From AWTP1-13 sp050248715 (GTDB lineage: Bacteria; Pseudomonadota; Alphaproteobacteria; Rhizobiales; Hyphomicrobiaceae): a stretch of 64,000 nucleotides of DNA. The notes under the pieces were generated by a model. That model was not told where the DNA came from and ran no database searches. It worked only from the letters and a program-made list of their open reading frames with translations. Positions 31,507-40,409 of the stretch are shown here, one piece after another (positions within the stretch are counted from its first letter, which is position 1; each line of letters opens with the position of its first letter). The stretch covers positions 21,154 to 85,153 of the forward strand of contig JBFWRV010000021.1 of the NCBI GenBank assembly GCA_050248715.1, in the 5' to 3' direction. Position numbers and translations under genes: made by a program.

Positions 31507-32220
31507 TCAGGTATTGGGCGCAGCCGAGCCGTAGCCGCGGCTCCAGGTCTGATCGCGCTTGAGGAAATCGTGGAGCGTTTTGCCGGGCTCGGGTCGGAAG
31601 CGGTCGACCTCGACCGCGAAGCCGTCGATGCGATCGAGGCGGAACGTACGGAAGTCCTGGCGCAGCTCGCACCAGGCGGAGAGGAGCCAGACGGGGCCAA
31701 AATAGGCGAGGCACAGCGGGCGTACGGTGCGCTCCGACGACTCGGCCAGCGCGTTGCGGTAGGTGAAATGCACCTTGAGCTGGCTGCGCAGCGCACGCCG
31801 CAGTTCCGCAACGTCGAAGCTGATCGGCTCCATGTAGTGGTGCGAGGGTGCCAACAGCGCGGTATTGGCCATGTAGCTGCGCAGACGTTCGGGAATTACC
31901 GCCTCGACCTTGGCTATGACGTCGCCGGCAGCGGCCGCAAGCTCTGGGTCGGCCCATGACTGGACGATGCGCGCGCCGAGCACGAGAGCCTCGATCTCCT
32001 GCTCGCGGAACATCAGCGGCGGCAGGTCGAAGCCGGCCTTGAGCACATAGCCCACGCCCGCCTCGCCCTCTATGGGGACACCGCTTGTCACGAGGTCCTG
32101 AATATCGCGGTAGATGGTGCGCTCGGACACCTCGAGCGCGTCGCTCAGGTCTCGGGCGCGCACCAAGTCCTTGCGGCGCATGAGCTGAATGATCTCGAAC
32201 AGTCGGTCGGCGCGTCGCAC
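31507..32220 (-). CDS. YafY-family transcriptional regulator (HTH_11 + WYL)
   Basis: 237 residues. N-terminal winged helix-turn-helix (RADRLFEIIQLMRRKDLVRA, LEVSERTIYRDIQDLV) and a C-terminal WYL-type ligand-sensing domain (FTYRNALAESSERTVRPLCL, PVWLLSAWCELRQDFRTFRL) in place of the canonical Trp-Tyr-Leu. These regulators respond to stress or small ligands. Transcribed divergently from a DUF1127 gene, with a palindromic CTGTCAGG site between, which is the probable operator for both genes. Confidence 0.92.
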   Translation of the reverse strand: MRRADRLFEIIQLMRRKDLVRARDLSDALEVSERTIYRDIQDLVTSGVPIEGEAGVGYVLKAGFDLPPLMFREQEIEALVLGARIVQSWADPELAAAAGDVIAKVEAVIPERLRSYMANTALLAPSHHYMEPISFDVAELRRALRSQLKVHFTYRNALAESSERTVRPLCLAYFGPVWLLSAWCELRQDFRTFRLDRIDGFAVEVDRFRPEPGKTLHDFLKRDQTWSRGYGSAAPNT

Positions 32221-32290
32221 GGTTCACCTGCTGGACTGGCTGTGACTGGCTGAGGCTGACACCTCTTAGCCTAGCGCTCCTGACACCACC

Positions 32291-32318
32291 CTGTCAGGAG
32301 CTGTCAGGGCTCCTGACA
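32291..32318. promoter_or_regulatory. palindromic operator candidate for the YafY-type regulator
   Basis: TGTCAGGGCTCCTGACA (32302-32318) is a perfect 7-3-7 palindrome, preceded 10 bp earlier by a third half-site TGTCAGGAG (32292-32300). Centred in the divergent intergenic region. Confidence 0.6.
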
Positions 32319-32403
32319 GGAGGGTGGCAAGAGCAGTCGGCGATAGTCGGCAGACGGCCGCCGGATTCGTCCTAGGGCCGGCAATCATCGACAGGAGAGG
32401 CTC

Positions 32404-32673
32404 ATGATGCGCGTACAGTTCGTGGCAACGCCCGGCCGCTTTGCAACCAGCGCGGCGCGGGCCGCCAATATTGTCATCCGGACCCTGTATCGGCTCTGGG
32501 ATTGGCACGCCCGCCGGGCAACGGTCTCGATCCTGCACGGGCTGGACGACCGCACGTTGAAGGATATCGGCATCAGCCGCGCCGAAATCACGCCGCTGGT
32601 GTACGGCGACCGCGGCAACGGCGGGCGTCGGATTTACGAGGAGCCGTGGCGCTGTCTCGGCGGGAGGTTCTGA
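32404..32673 (+). CDS. DUF1127 domain protein
   Basis: 89 residues. The C-terminal DUF1127 core is clear: ATVSILHGLDDRTLKDIGIS followed by RAEITPLVYG. Proteins of this type are small arginine-rich RNA-binding regulators linked to phosphate, RNA turnover or stress in Alphaproteobacteria. It is divergent from the WYL regulator gene and lies 86 bp from the operator-like palindrome, so regulation by it is likely. A second Met at residue 2 could be the start. Confidence 0.88.
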   Translation: MMRVQFVATPGRFATSAARAANIVIRTLYRLWDWHARRATVSILHGLDDRTLKDIGISRAEITPLVYGDRGNGGRRIYEEPWRCLGGRF

Positions 32674-32776
32674 GGCTGCCATTGCGGAAGGCAGCGGCCC
32701 GGGGCTAGCCTGAGAGAGCCCGGGCACTCTCGCTGGAGATGGCCGGGCCCCACGCCAAACCCGCGGAGAGCGCAGG

Positions 32777-33262
32777 ATGGACGATACACTGGCCAAACTC
32801 GGCGCCGCGGTCGGCGCCCGCCTCAGGGAGCGTCGTGAGACGATCGCAGTGAGCGAGTCTTCCACGGGCGGATTGATCTCGGCCGCGCTCCTCTCCGTGC
32901 CGGGCGCGTCCGCGTATTTCCTGGGCGGCGCCGTCGTCTACACGCGACGCGCACGCACGGCACTGCTCGGCATCACGGACGAGGACATGAAGGGGATGCG
33001 CTCGGCCAGCGAGCCCTACGCGACGCTCGCCGCGCAGACCGTGCAGAAGAAGCATCGCTCGACCTGGGGTCTCGCCGAGACCGGTGCGACGGGCCCCACG
33101 GGAAATCGATACGGGGATCCGGCCGGGCATACATGCATAGCGGTAGCCGGCCTTGCGCCGCGCGTGATCACGCTGCGTACCGGGAGCGATAATCGCGCCG
33201 CCAATATGCAGGCGTTCGCCAAGCGCGCGCTGGAAGAGCTTGCGTCGGTGCTCAACGCATAA
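32777..33262 (+). CDS. CinA-family (C-terminal domain) nicotinamide-nucleotide amidohydrolase-like protein
   Basis: 161 residues, the usual size of stand-alone CinA C-terminal domains (PncC). Motifs: AVSESSTGGLISAALLSVPG, YFLGGAVVYTRRART, GLAETGATGPTGNRYGDPAG (active-site loop). It would deamidate NMN to NaMN for NAD recycling; some members have drifted from that role. The DNA before the ATG has GGAGAGCGCAGG as ribosome site. Confidence 0.9.
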   Translation: MDDTLAKLGAAVGARLRERRETIAVSESSTGGLISAALLSVPGASAYFLGGAVVYTRRARTALLGITDEDMKGMRSASEPYATLAAQTVQKKHRSTWGLAETGATGPTGNRYGDPAGHTCIAVAGLAPRVITLRTGSDNRAANMQAFAKRALEELASVLNA

Positions 33263-33401
33263 AATCGGCCGATGCCTGCTGCAGTCGCCGCGCTAACGTA
33301 TGAGGCGCCACAGGCGAGACTGGCACGCCGGGATCGAGAGGCCGTGCGGCCGTCGGAGCACCGCCGCACGGATATCTCCGAGATCGTCCGAGGCGGAACG
33401 A

Positions 33402-33677
33402 TCAGTCGCCGCCCGTACCCTGGCTGTTACGTGCCTTCTCCTCCCACCACTTCTGCGAGCCGAAAGGCGGAGGATCGGCGATTTCAGCGCGATTTGCCTG
33501 CGCAATCCCTCCGGACGACACCGCGGTGCCGGTGTTGCCGAACTGCGGATTCGTCTTCTTGTAGGCGTAGACCTTGGTGTTGGGATTGGTCGGCGTCGGC
33601 GCGGTCTGCGCCAACGCCGCAGTTGCAAGGCTGACAGCGAACGCCGACCCGGCAAGCACTATGGGAATGATCCTCAT
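33402..33677 (-). CDS. small secreted protein of unknown function
   Basis: 91 residues. The ATG at 33677 follows AGAGGA and starts a signal peptide (MRIIPIVLAGSAFAVSLATA, cleavage after LA-Q). The mature part is short and polar, with NTKVYAYKKTNPQFGNTGTA and PPPFGSQKWWEEK. No known domain. Confidence 0.75.
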   Translation of the reverse strand: MRIIPIVLAGSAFAVSLATAALAQTAPTPTNPNTKVYAYKKTNPQFGNTGTAVSSGGIAQANRAEIADPPPFGSQKWWEEKARNSQGTGGD

Positions 33678-33944
33678 GGAATGATTTCCTCTGGCTGCAA
33701 TCATGGCAAGCCCGGTCCGACTGGGCGGCCGGCGGCGCACCAGACAGTGAGTCGGCCCCTCTGGGAATAGCCCGAGGTGGCGGAGTCACAGGCAATAGTG
33801 GCTTTTGTGCACTGATGCGCTGACACCCCCGCCGACCTATCCAGCTCACGTTGTGGGCGGCGCATATGTGGGGCTGGAAATGTACATCGCGGCAATGTCG
33901 TGTAGTTTCACAGCAACACGCACGAACGCATGGGAGGCTTGAGC

Positions 33945-35555
33945 GTGCCAACAACGGTCGAGGTGCTGGCGGAGGCATTCAAGGAAGCCGGCACGCCGTT
34001 CATCGTCGGGCATCCCGGCGGCGAATCGGTGGAGCTGATGGAGGCGGGACGGCAGCGGCAGATGCGCTTCCTGCTGATGAAGCAGGAGGTGGCGGGCGCG
34101 ATGCTTGCCGCGACCTGGGGCGAGATCACCGGCAGCCCGGGCGTGTGCCTCTCGACGCGCGGGCCGGGGGCGGCCAACATGGTCAACGGCGTCGCGCATG
34201 CGTTCCTCGACCGCGCGCCGCTGATCGCCATCACCGATGCCTACTCGCGCCCGACGTACGAGACGGGGCTGCGCCAGCGCATCAACCAGCTCGCGATCTA
34301 TGCGCCGCTGGTGAAGTGGGGCACCACCATCGACGCGCGCACCGTGAGCCAACAGGTGCGCCGGGCCATGCGCACGGCGATGGGCGCGCCTCCTGGCCCC
34401 GTGCATTTCGAGCTGCCGCAGAGCGAGACGACGCGGGACGCGGGCGAGTACCTGGCCGAGCCACCGCTGCTGCCCAAGCTGATCTGCCCGCGCCCGGATC
34501 GTTCCGACCTGAAGCCGGCGCTCGACATGATCGCGCGCGCCAGGCGGCCCGTGCTGATCGTGGGCCTCGGCGTGTACTGGAACAATGCGTCGGCGGAGAT
34601 GGTGAAGCTGGCGGAACGCCTCGGCGCTCCCGTGCTGACGACATCGAAATGCAAGGGCGCGATTCCCGAGGACCACCCGCTTCGCGCGGGCTGCATCATC
34701 GGCGGACTGATCGAGCGCAACCTCGTGAACGCTGCCGACCTCATCATCACGGTGGGGCTCGACGCGGTGGAGCTGCAGCCCAAGCCCTGGCCGTACAAGC
34801 TGCCCGTGCTGGCCCTGGCGGGAACGGCGAGCCTCGACGCGCTGGTGCCGGCGGATCCGGAAATCGTGGGCGATCTGAAAGCGATCCTCGCAGGCCTTGC
34901 GGAGTGGACGGGCTCCGGCGGCGACTGGGGCGAGAAGGCCGCGCGCACATTCCGGGAGGAGGTGGTGAAGGCGCTCGACACGCCGGCCAAAGGTCTCTCG
35001 CCGCAACGCGCGGTGGAGATTGCCCGCGCCGTGCTCCCACGGGAGACGATTGCCACCTGCGACGCCGGCGCCAGCCGGCTCCTCGTGGTGCAGAAGTGGC
35101 AGGCCTACGGACCGCGCGAGTTCCTGACCTCGAACGGTCTCGGCTCCATGGGCTACGCGGTGCCGGGCGCGATGGGGGCCAGGCTCGCCCATCCCAAGCG
35201 CCCGATCGTGGCGTTCGCGGGCGACGGCGGCTTCCTGATGGCGGTGGCCGAATTGCAGACGGCGGCGCGCGAGGGGCTGCCCATCATCTGCGTGGTGTTC
35301 GACGACGAGGAGATCGGTCTCATCCGCGTCAAGCAGGAGATCAAGGGCATCCCGCTGCACGGGGTGAGGCTCGGCGGTGTCGACTGGGAGAAGCTGGGTC
35401 ACGCCTTCGGTGCCGACGCGACAACCGTGCACACGGAGAATGGGCTCGGCGATGCGCTGACGGCGGCGGTGAAGTCGGGTCGCACGACGCTGATAGGCGC
35501 GCGCATCGATCCGTCGGGGTATGTCGCGCAGTTCAATGCGCTGAGGGAGCTGTGA
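33945..35555 (+). CDS. thiamine-pyrophosphate-dependent enzyme, acetolactate synthase-like
   Basis: 536 residues from the GTG at 33945, which has GGGAGG 7 bases upstream; the ATG at 33930 has none. N-terminal Pyr domain with catalytic Glu in LLMKQEVAGAMLAATWGE, then GVCLSTRGPGAANMVNG; central FAD/NAD-like fold domain; C-terminal PP domain with the TPP/Mg motif IVAFAGDGGFLMAVAELQTA (GDG...). About 540 aa fits benzoylformate decarboxylase/acetolactate synthase-type enzymes. No small regulatory subunit is adjacent, so it is probably catabolic or a decarboxylase, not the biosynthetic AHAS. Confidence 0.9.
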   Translation: MPTTVEVLAEAFKEAGTPFIVGHPGGESVELMEAGRQRQMRFLLMKQEVAGAMLAATWGEITGSPGVCLSTRGPGAANMVNGVAHAFLDRAPLIAITDAYSRPTYETGLRQRINQLAIYAPLVKWGTTIDARTVSQQVRRAMRTAMGAPPGPVHFELPQSETTRDAGEYLAEPPLLPKLICPRPDRSDLKPALDMIARARRPVLIVGLGVYWNNASAEMVKLAERLGAPVLTTSKCKGAIPEDHPLRAGCIIGGLIERNLVNAADLIITVGLDAVELQPKPWPYKLPVLALAGTASLDALVPADPEIVGDLKAILAGLAEWTGSGGDWGEKAARTFREEVVKALDTPAKGLSPQRAVEIARAVLPRETIATCDAGASRLLVVQKWQAYGPREFLTSNGLGSMGYAVPGAMGARLAHPKRPIVAFAGDGGFLMAVAELQTAAREGLPIICVVFDDEEIGLIRVKQEIKGIPLHGVRLGGVDWEKLGHAFGADATTVHTENGLGDALTAAVKSGRTTLIGARIDPSGYVAQFNALREL

Positions 35556-35619
35556 GCCGGGGCACGGCTTGGAGCTGAGGTTCTTGGGGCGAGGCCCGCC
35601 ATTCAGTGGAGTGCACGCG

Positions 35620-36144
35620 TTGGCCGATAAGACGTCGATCAAAGCAACGAAGGTAGCAAAGAAGGCCGCCGCCAAGCGGACCGCTGCGAAGACGGCCAAA
35701 CCGCGCAAGCCAGAGTCGAAGTCGAAGCCCGGCAAGGCCGCACAGCCGGTACTTCTATCGGGTGGCAACCCTCAAATCGCGAAGGGCTACGGCGACGCCC
35801 CCGTGCAGGCCTACATCGCGGCCATGCCGGGCTGGAAACGCGATGTCGGGCACCGCCTCGACGCGCTCATCGTGCGCGCCGTCCCCGGCGTGCGCAAGGC
35901 GGTGAAATGGAACTCGCCCTTCTACGGCGTCGAGGACCAAATCTGGTTCCTCAGTTTTCATTGCTTCGCGAAGTACGTCAAAGTGGCGTTCTTCCGCGGC
36001 GCGTCGCTGCGTCCTCCCCCACCCGGAGAGTCCAAGCAGAAGGACGTGCGCTACCTCGACATCCACGAGAGCGACCAGATCGACGAAGCGCAGCTCGCCG
36101 CCTGGGTGAAGCAAGCGAGCCTTTTGCCGGGCGAACGCATGTGA
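35620..36144 (+). CDS. DUF1801 domain protein with Lys/Ala-rich N-terminus
   Basis: 174 residues if started at TTG 35620, which has GGAG about 8 bases upstream; no ATG is available, so the start is uncertain (GTG 35611 and TTG 35569 are alternatives). Residues 1-45 are a Lys-Ala-rich tail resembling histone-H1-like sequence (KKAAAKRTAAKTAKPRKPES). The DUF1801 (YdhG-like) fold follows: AVQAYIAAMPGWKRDVG-type segment, KAVKWNSPFYGVEDQIWFLS and VRYLDIHESDQIDEAQLAAW. Function unknown. A second DUF1801 gene follows 133 bp later. Confidence 0.8.
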   Translation: MADKTSIKATKVAKKAAAKRTAAKTAKPRKPESKSKPGKAAQPVLLSGGNPQIAKGYGDAPVQAYIAAMPGWKRDVGHRLDALIVRAVPGVRKAVKWNSPFYGVEDQIWFLSFHCFAKYVKVAFFRGASLRPPPPGESKQKDVRYLDIHESDQIDEAQLAAWVKQASLLPGERM

Positions 36145-36277
36145 GCGGCCGGCGGAAGCTAGGAGGTCGCGACTAGCGCGGCGAAGGCGAGCTATTTCAA
36201 AAGCTGCACAAATTTCGACTTGTTTCTGTTCCGCTTGGGTTGAGAGGACCAACCAAGTTGACGAAGGCGACAGGACG

Positions 36278-36751
36278 ATGAGAAAGAGCAAAGGCACCCC
36301 AAAGGGAGGCGGAGAAGTCTCTCCCTCCCAGTTGATCGATACGAGGATCGCGGCGTTGGGTGATTGGCGGGGTGAGGCGCTCGCTCGCGTTCGCGCAATC
36401 ATCAAGCAGGCCGACCCCGACGTGGTCGAGGAAGTGAAATGGAGGAAGCCATCAAACTCGATGCTGGGAGTCCCGGTGTGGGAGCACGGCGGCATCATTT
36501 GTACCGGCGAGACGTACAAGGCCGTCGTGAAGCTGACCTTCGCCAAAGGCGCCTCGCTGGAAGATCCGTCAGGCCTCTTCAACGCCAGCCTCGAAGGCAA
36601 CGTGAGGCGCGCCATCGATATCCATGAGGGTGACAAAATAGATGAAGGAGCGTTGAAGGCGCTCATTCGCGCCGCCGTGGCGCTGAACACGTCGGCGCGA
36701 GCTGCCGTCCGCTTTCAGAAGAATTCAAAGAGCGCTCGAGGAGCGTCGTGA
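36278..36751 (+). CDS. DUF1801 domain protein
   Basis: 157 residues starting MRKSKGTPKGGGEVSPSQLI. DUF1801 features: RVRAIIKQADPDVVEEVKWR, the strand GVPVWEHGGIICTGETYKAV, then FAKGASL and the closing RRAIDIHEGDKIDEGALKAL. It is a paralog in architecture of the previous gene, but sequence identity is low except for the KW and DIHE-D-ID motifs. Function unknown. Confidence 0.88.
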   Translation: MRKSKGTPKGGGEVSPSQLIDTRIAALGDWRGEALARVRAIIKQADPDVVEEVKWRKPSNSMLGVPVWEHGGIICTGETYKAVVKLTFAKGASLEDPSGLFNASLEGNVRRAIDIHEGDKIDEGALKALIRAAVALNTSARAAVRFQKNSKSARGAS

Positions 36752-36784
36752 AGCCTGCCGTCAATGCGCGGTTGGCGCTGGGCC

Positions 36785-37951
36785 CTAGCGTCCCGCGAAC
36801 CACAGCTTCGGGTCGGCAGCGCGGATGCGCGCCTCGGGCAGGCCGAGTTCACGGCGGACGATGTTGGTCCCCTCCACGAGCGCCACGCATTTGTAGAAGG
36901 CGATGCGCCGCGACAGGCCCTCGCGGCCGAAGCCGCAATCGGTGCTGATAACCAGCTGCTCCTTGGGAATATACTCCAGCGCCTTGCGTATCAGCGCCGC
37001 GACGTGCTCCGCCGGCTCCACCACCGTGTTGCAGTGGTTGACGACCCCGATGCCGATCTTCTTGTCGGTCTTGATGTGCTTGAAGAGATGCAGGTCCTGA
37101 CCGTCCGAGCTGGCGCATTCGATCGTCAAAACATCGCAGTTGAGCTGCAGGAGGTGCGGCAGGGCGCGCTCGTAGCTCGGCACGTTCCAGTAGACCCGCT
37201 GCTGATTGGGATTGCCCCAACAGGTGTGCACCCAGATCTCGGCGTCGACGCCGGTGAGTTGGCGGTTGAAGGCCTCGGTCAGGAATTCGAGGTCGGCATC
37301 CCTGGTGGTCGGTTGCAGGGCACGGCCATGGTGGGGCGGCTCCTCCACCTGGATCAGCGGGCAGCCGGCGGCGGCCATCTCGCGCAGCTCCGCGTTCATG
37401 ATGTCGCAGAGGTCGAGGATCATCGCCTTGTCGTCCTCGTAGAACTCGTTCCACAGCATCGAGGCAAGCGCGGGGGCGCAGATGGCACCGAACTTCAGGG
37501 GACGGTCGGTCATGCGTTGGGCAACCTGCCAGAGCGCCGTGTACTCCAGCGGCCCGCGTGTCAGCTTCTCGCGCACGACGCCGGGCTGATAGGCCTCCTG
37601 CACCTCCCACAGGATCTTGCCGGGGCGCAGGCCATGGCGCGACATCCAGCCTCGCGAGGTGTCGCGGTGTCCGCACACGCCGCCCAGACGCTCGATGGGA
37701 TAGAAGAACCAGGACTTGCCGCCCACGGTCAGGTCGAAGCGGCTGTCGCCGTCCGTCACGATATCGAGGCCGGCGGCTTCCTGCTCGGCGATGATGCTGG
37801 CGACGGCGTCAAGGTATTGCTCGCGGAACAGAGAGTCGCCGAGCGCGGTCTTGAAGGAGCGGCCGGCCAGGCTGCGGTCGAACCAGAGGGGTCGCGGGTA
37901 GGAGCCCGTGATGGTGGTAGGCAGAACCATATCGCGCGTGACAGTGAGCAC
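36785..37951 (-). CDS. cobalamin-independent methionine synthase-like protein (MetE C-terminal family)
   Basis: 388 residues, covering only the catalytic C-terminal MetE-type barrel (full MetE is about 750 aa). Zinc/homocysteine site residues are visible as IWVHTCWGN (His, Cys), NCDVLTIECASSD (Glu/Cys) and the last Cys in VISTDCGFGRE. GSYPRP near the N-terminus is typical. Such stand-alone MetE-like proteins often act as methyltransferases with other donors in catabolic clusters; the actual donor is unknown. Confidence 0.88.
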   Translation of the reverse strand: MLTVTRDMVLPTTITGSYPRPLWFDRSLAGRSFKTALGDSLFREQYLDAVASIIAEQEAAGLDIVTDGDSRFDLTVGGKSWFFYPIERLGGVCGHRDTSRGWMSRHGLRPGKILWEVQEAYQPGVVREKLTRGPLEYTALWQVAQRMTDRPLKFGAICAPALASMLWNEFYEDDKAMILDLCDIMNAELREMAAAGCPLIQVEEPPHHGRALQPTTRDADLEFLTEAFNRQLTGVDAEIWVHTCWGNPNQQRVYWNVPSYERALPHLLQLNCDVLTIECASSDGQDLHLFKHIKTDKKIGIGVVNHCNTVVEPAEHVAALIRKALEYIPKEQLVISTDCGFGREGLSRRIAFYKCVALVEGTNIVRRELGLPEARIRAADPKLWFAGR

Positions 37952-38318
37952 CGTGGCCTCCGAGGCATGGAAATGACGACGGTCGCGGCCTTGAAACGCT
38001 CCCCTTGGGGCATCCTGGACCAGGAAAGCCGGGCGACGTCGCCTGTCGATGGTCGCATGAGGTCAGGCGGGCGAGTTGGCGTCAAGCCCTGCACAGGCCG
38101 CCATCGGGCCGACACGCCGCATGATCGTGGGAGGAATCCTCCATGGCGCCGTTGAGGACGCGATGCTCGCGGGCAGCAGGGCGCGGGCGCCGGCACCGCC
38201 AACTTCGCCACAGCTCGTTTGCGTCGGGTGCAGAGCCAAAAGGCTGGACGGGGCCGTTCGTTGAACCGATGCTAGGCGGCACCACGAGCATGCAAGACAA
38301 GAACCGCGTGGGGAGAAG
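37952..38318. other. divergent intergenic region, no gene seen
   Basis: Lies between the MetE-like gene (minus) and the aldolase gene (plus), so should hold both promoters. I found no SAM-riboswitch-like motif, no clear palindrome and no convincing ORF. Confidence 0.4.
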
Positions 38319-39122
38319 ATGGCGCAAGCGCTGAGCGACATCGTTCGCAACAACGTCAAGGAGAAGCTGGCGCGGGACGAGGTGGTCTCCTCTATCACCG
38401 TGCGGCTGGTGCGCGGCATCGAGATCGTGCGCATCGCCAAGACGGCGGGCTTCGACAGCCTCTACGTCGACCTCGAGCATTCGAGCCTGTCGGTGGATGC
38501 GACGGGGCAGATCTGCATGGCGGCGCTGGAAGCCGGGATCGCGCCGTTCGTGCGCGTGCCGGCCAACACGGGCGAGAACATCCAGCGGGCGCTCGACGGC
38601 GGAGCGCTCGGCATCATCGCACCCAACGTGCGCTCAGCGGCCGAGGCCAAGGCCGTCGTGGCTGCGGCCAAGTATCCCCCGCGGGGCCAGCGCGGCGCCT
38701 CGGGCGGCCTGCCGCATCTGCACTACCGCAATTTCCCCGCCGCGGAAGCAAACGCGGCAGTTGATGCCGCCACCATGGTGATCGTGCAGTTCGAGAGCGC
38801 CGCGGCCGTGGAGAAGGCCGAGGAGATCGCGGGCGTCGAGGGGGTCGACATGGTGCTGATCGGCACCAACGATCTGCTGGCGGACATGGGGCTCGCCGGC
38901 CAATTCGACCACGCCAAGGTGCGCGAGGCCTACGCCAAGACGATCGCAGCCTGCCGCAAGCACGGCAAGCACGCGGGCGTCGGCGGGCTGGCGTCGCGAC
39001 CCGATCTCGTCGCCGAGTTCGTCAAGGCCGGCGCGCGCTATGTATCGACCGGGACGGACCTCGCGTTCCTGCTCGCCGAGGCGACGCGGCGCGCCAAGCA
39101 GGTGCGGGACATCGCCATCTGA
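38319..39122 (+). CDS. HpcH/HpaI-family aldolase
   Basis: 267 residues, typical of class II pyruvate-dependent aldolases such as HpaI. Motifs: AKTAGFDSLYVDLEHSSLSV (metal/acid), FVRVPANTGENIQRALDGGA, GIIAPNVRSAAEAKAVV and a late LIGTNDLLADMG with IGxNDL character. It would cleave or make a 2-keto-3-deoxy-type acid. It is followed 12 bp later by the Ldh-family dehydrogenase gene, so the two form an operon. Substrate unknown. Confidence 0.9.
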   Translation: MAQALSDIVRNNVKEKLARDEVVSSITVRLVRGIEIVRIAKTAGFDSLYVDLEHSSLSVDATGQICMAALEAGIAPFVRVPANTGENIQRALDGGALGIIAPNVRSAAEAKAVVAAAKYPPRGQRGASGGLPHLHYRNFPAAEANAAVDAATMVIVQFESAAAVEKAEEIAGVEGVDMVLIGTNDLLADMGLAGQFDHAKVREAYAKTIAACRKHGKHAGVGGLASRPDLVAEFVKAGARYVSTGTDLAFLLAEATRRAKQVRDIAI

Positions 39123-39134
39123 AGCGAGGTGGGC

Positions 39135-40223
39135 ATGGCAGAGGCGGCCGGGACACAGGGCTTCGTCCACGTCGAGCCGGAGGAAGCGGAAGCGTACGGG
39201 CGGCGTTTGCTCGTACACCACAGCCTAAGCGAGACGGATGCAGCGATCGTCGCCCAGTGTCTCGTGCGCGCCGACCTGCGCGGCGTCGACACGCATGGGC
39301 TGCAGTTCCTGCCGCACTACCTCGCGCGCGTCCGCGCAGGACTCATCAATCCGAAACCGGTCCTCACTCCCAAGCGGGTGACGCCCGTCGCCGCCCTGCT
39401 CGACGGCGACAACGGCTTCGGCTTCGTCGTCGGCACGCGGGCGATCGAGGAAGCGATAGCGATCGCGCGCGAGTTCGGCATCGGCGTCGTCGCGGCCAGG
39501 CGCAGCACGCACTTCGGCATGGCGGCCTGCTACGTGCTGCCGGCGCTGGAGGCGGGATTCATCTCGTTCGTGTTTTCCAACGCCTCGCGCGCCATGCCGC
39601 CGTGGGGCGGGCGCGAGGCGCTGCTCGGCACCAACCCGTTCGCGGCCGGCGCGCCGGCCGGCCGGGAGACGCCGTTCCTGCTCGACATGTCGCCGGCGAT
39701 CGCCGCGCGCGGCAAGATCCGCCGGGCAGCGCGGCGTGGGGAGAAAATCCCGGTCGGCTATGCGCTCGACAAGCACGGGCGCTCCACCACCGATCCCAAC
39801 GTCGCACTCGACGGCGGCGTGGTGCTGCCGATCGGCGGCCCGAAGGGCTCGGGGCTCTCGATGCTGATGGACATCATGGGCGGCGTGGTCTCGGGCGCGG
39901 CGAGCGGCGGCGACGTCGGCAGCCAGTTCCTCGACTTCGACCGCACGCAGGACGTCGGCCACTTCTTCCTGGCCATGAAGCCCGATCTGTTCGTGCCGGC
40001 CGAGCAGTACCGCGCCGGCATGGACAAGCTGGTGAAGCGCGTGCACGAAAATCCGAAGGCCGAGGGGATAGCCGAGATCATGATGCCGGGCGAGATCGAA
40101 TCCCGGCTCGAGGCGGAGCGGCGGCGCACGGGCGTGCCGTACGGCCCCAAGGAGTTCGCGGCGCTGCAGGCGGAGGCTGAGCGCGCCGGGCTGCCGGGCC
40201 TGCGCACGATCGGGAAGATATGA
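39135..40223 (+). CDS. Ldh-family (malate/L-lactate/ureidoglycolate type) NAD(P)-dependent dehydrogenase
   Basis: 362 residues from the ATG at 39135 (GCGAGGTGGGC before it; the GTG two codons earlier is less likely). Signature segments: VRADLRGVDTHGLQFLPHYL, GFVVGTRAIEEAIAIAREFG, RRSTHFGMAACYVLPALEAG, LGTNPFAAGAPAG and LPIGGPKGSGLSMLMDIMGG. These cofactor- and substrate-binding elements are complete. It oxidises a 2-hydroxy acid or reduces a 2-keto acid; coupling with the upstream aldolase suggests sugar-acid catabolism. Confidence 0.9.
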   Translation: MAEAAGTQGFVHVEPEEAEAYGRRLLVHHSLSETDAAIVAQCLVRADLRGVDTHGLQFLPHYLARVRAGLINPKPVLTPKRVTPVAALLDGDNGFGFVVGTRAIEEAIAIAREFGIGVVAARRSTHFGMAACYVLPALEAGFISFVFSNASRAMPPWGGREALLGTNPFAAGAPAGRETPFLLDMSPAIAARGKIRRAARRGEKIPVGYALDKHGRSTTDPNVALDGGVVLPIGGPKGSGLSMLMDIMGGVVSGAASGGDVGSQFLDFDRTQDVGHFFLAMKPDLFVPAEQYRAGMDKLVKRVHENPKAEGIAEIMMPGEIESRLEAERRRTGVPYGPKEFAALQAEAERAGLPGLRTIGKI

Positions 40224-40259
40224 GGCTAGCGTTGGCTCTTTCGCCCAACACGTGCGCTG

Positions 40260-40365
40260 TCATGGCCGGGCTTGTCCCGGCCATCCATCCAGCCGCCTGT
40301 TCCGGCGCTCGTGGATCACTGGATCCTCGGGACAAGCCCGAGGAGGAAGTGATCGAGACAAGGGC
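40260..40365. repeat. REP-like repeat, family F (ATGGCCGGGCTTGTCCCGGCCAT)
   Basis: Palindrome CATGGCCGGGCTTGTCCCGG followed by ATCCTCGGGACAAGCCCGAGGA, a layout common in Bradyrhizobium-like genomes. Nothing else in 40224-40409. Confidence 0.65.
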
Positions 40366-40409
40366 GGAGGATGACGGCGGGACAATCTGTTGGACCGGAG
40401 CACTCTGAT

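Noticed and set aside
31158..31562. ORFs on both strands between the small membrane gene and the WYL regulator
   Set aside because: Apart from the 51-residue ORF at 31166-31321, none has a ribosome site or plausible composition.
33846..35768. 640-codon minus-strand ORF
   Set aside because: Antisense of the TPP-dependent enzyme, His/Arg/Asp-rich, no family motifs.
37952..38100. SAM riboswitch upstream of the MetE-like gene
   Set aside because: No recognisable SAM-II or SAM-I core motif.
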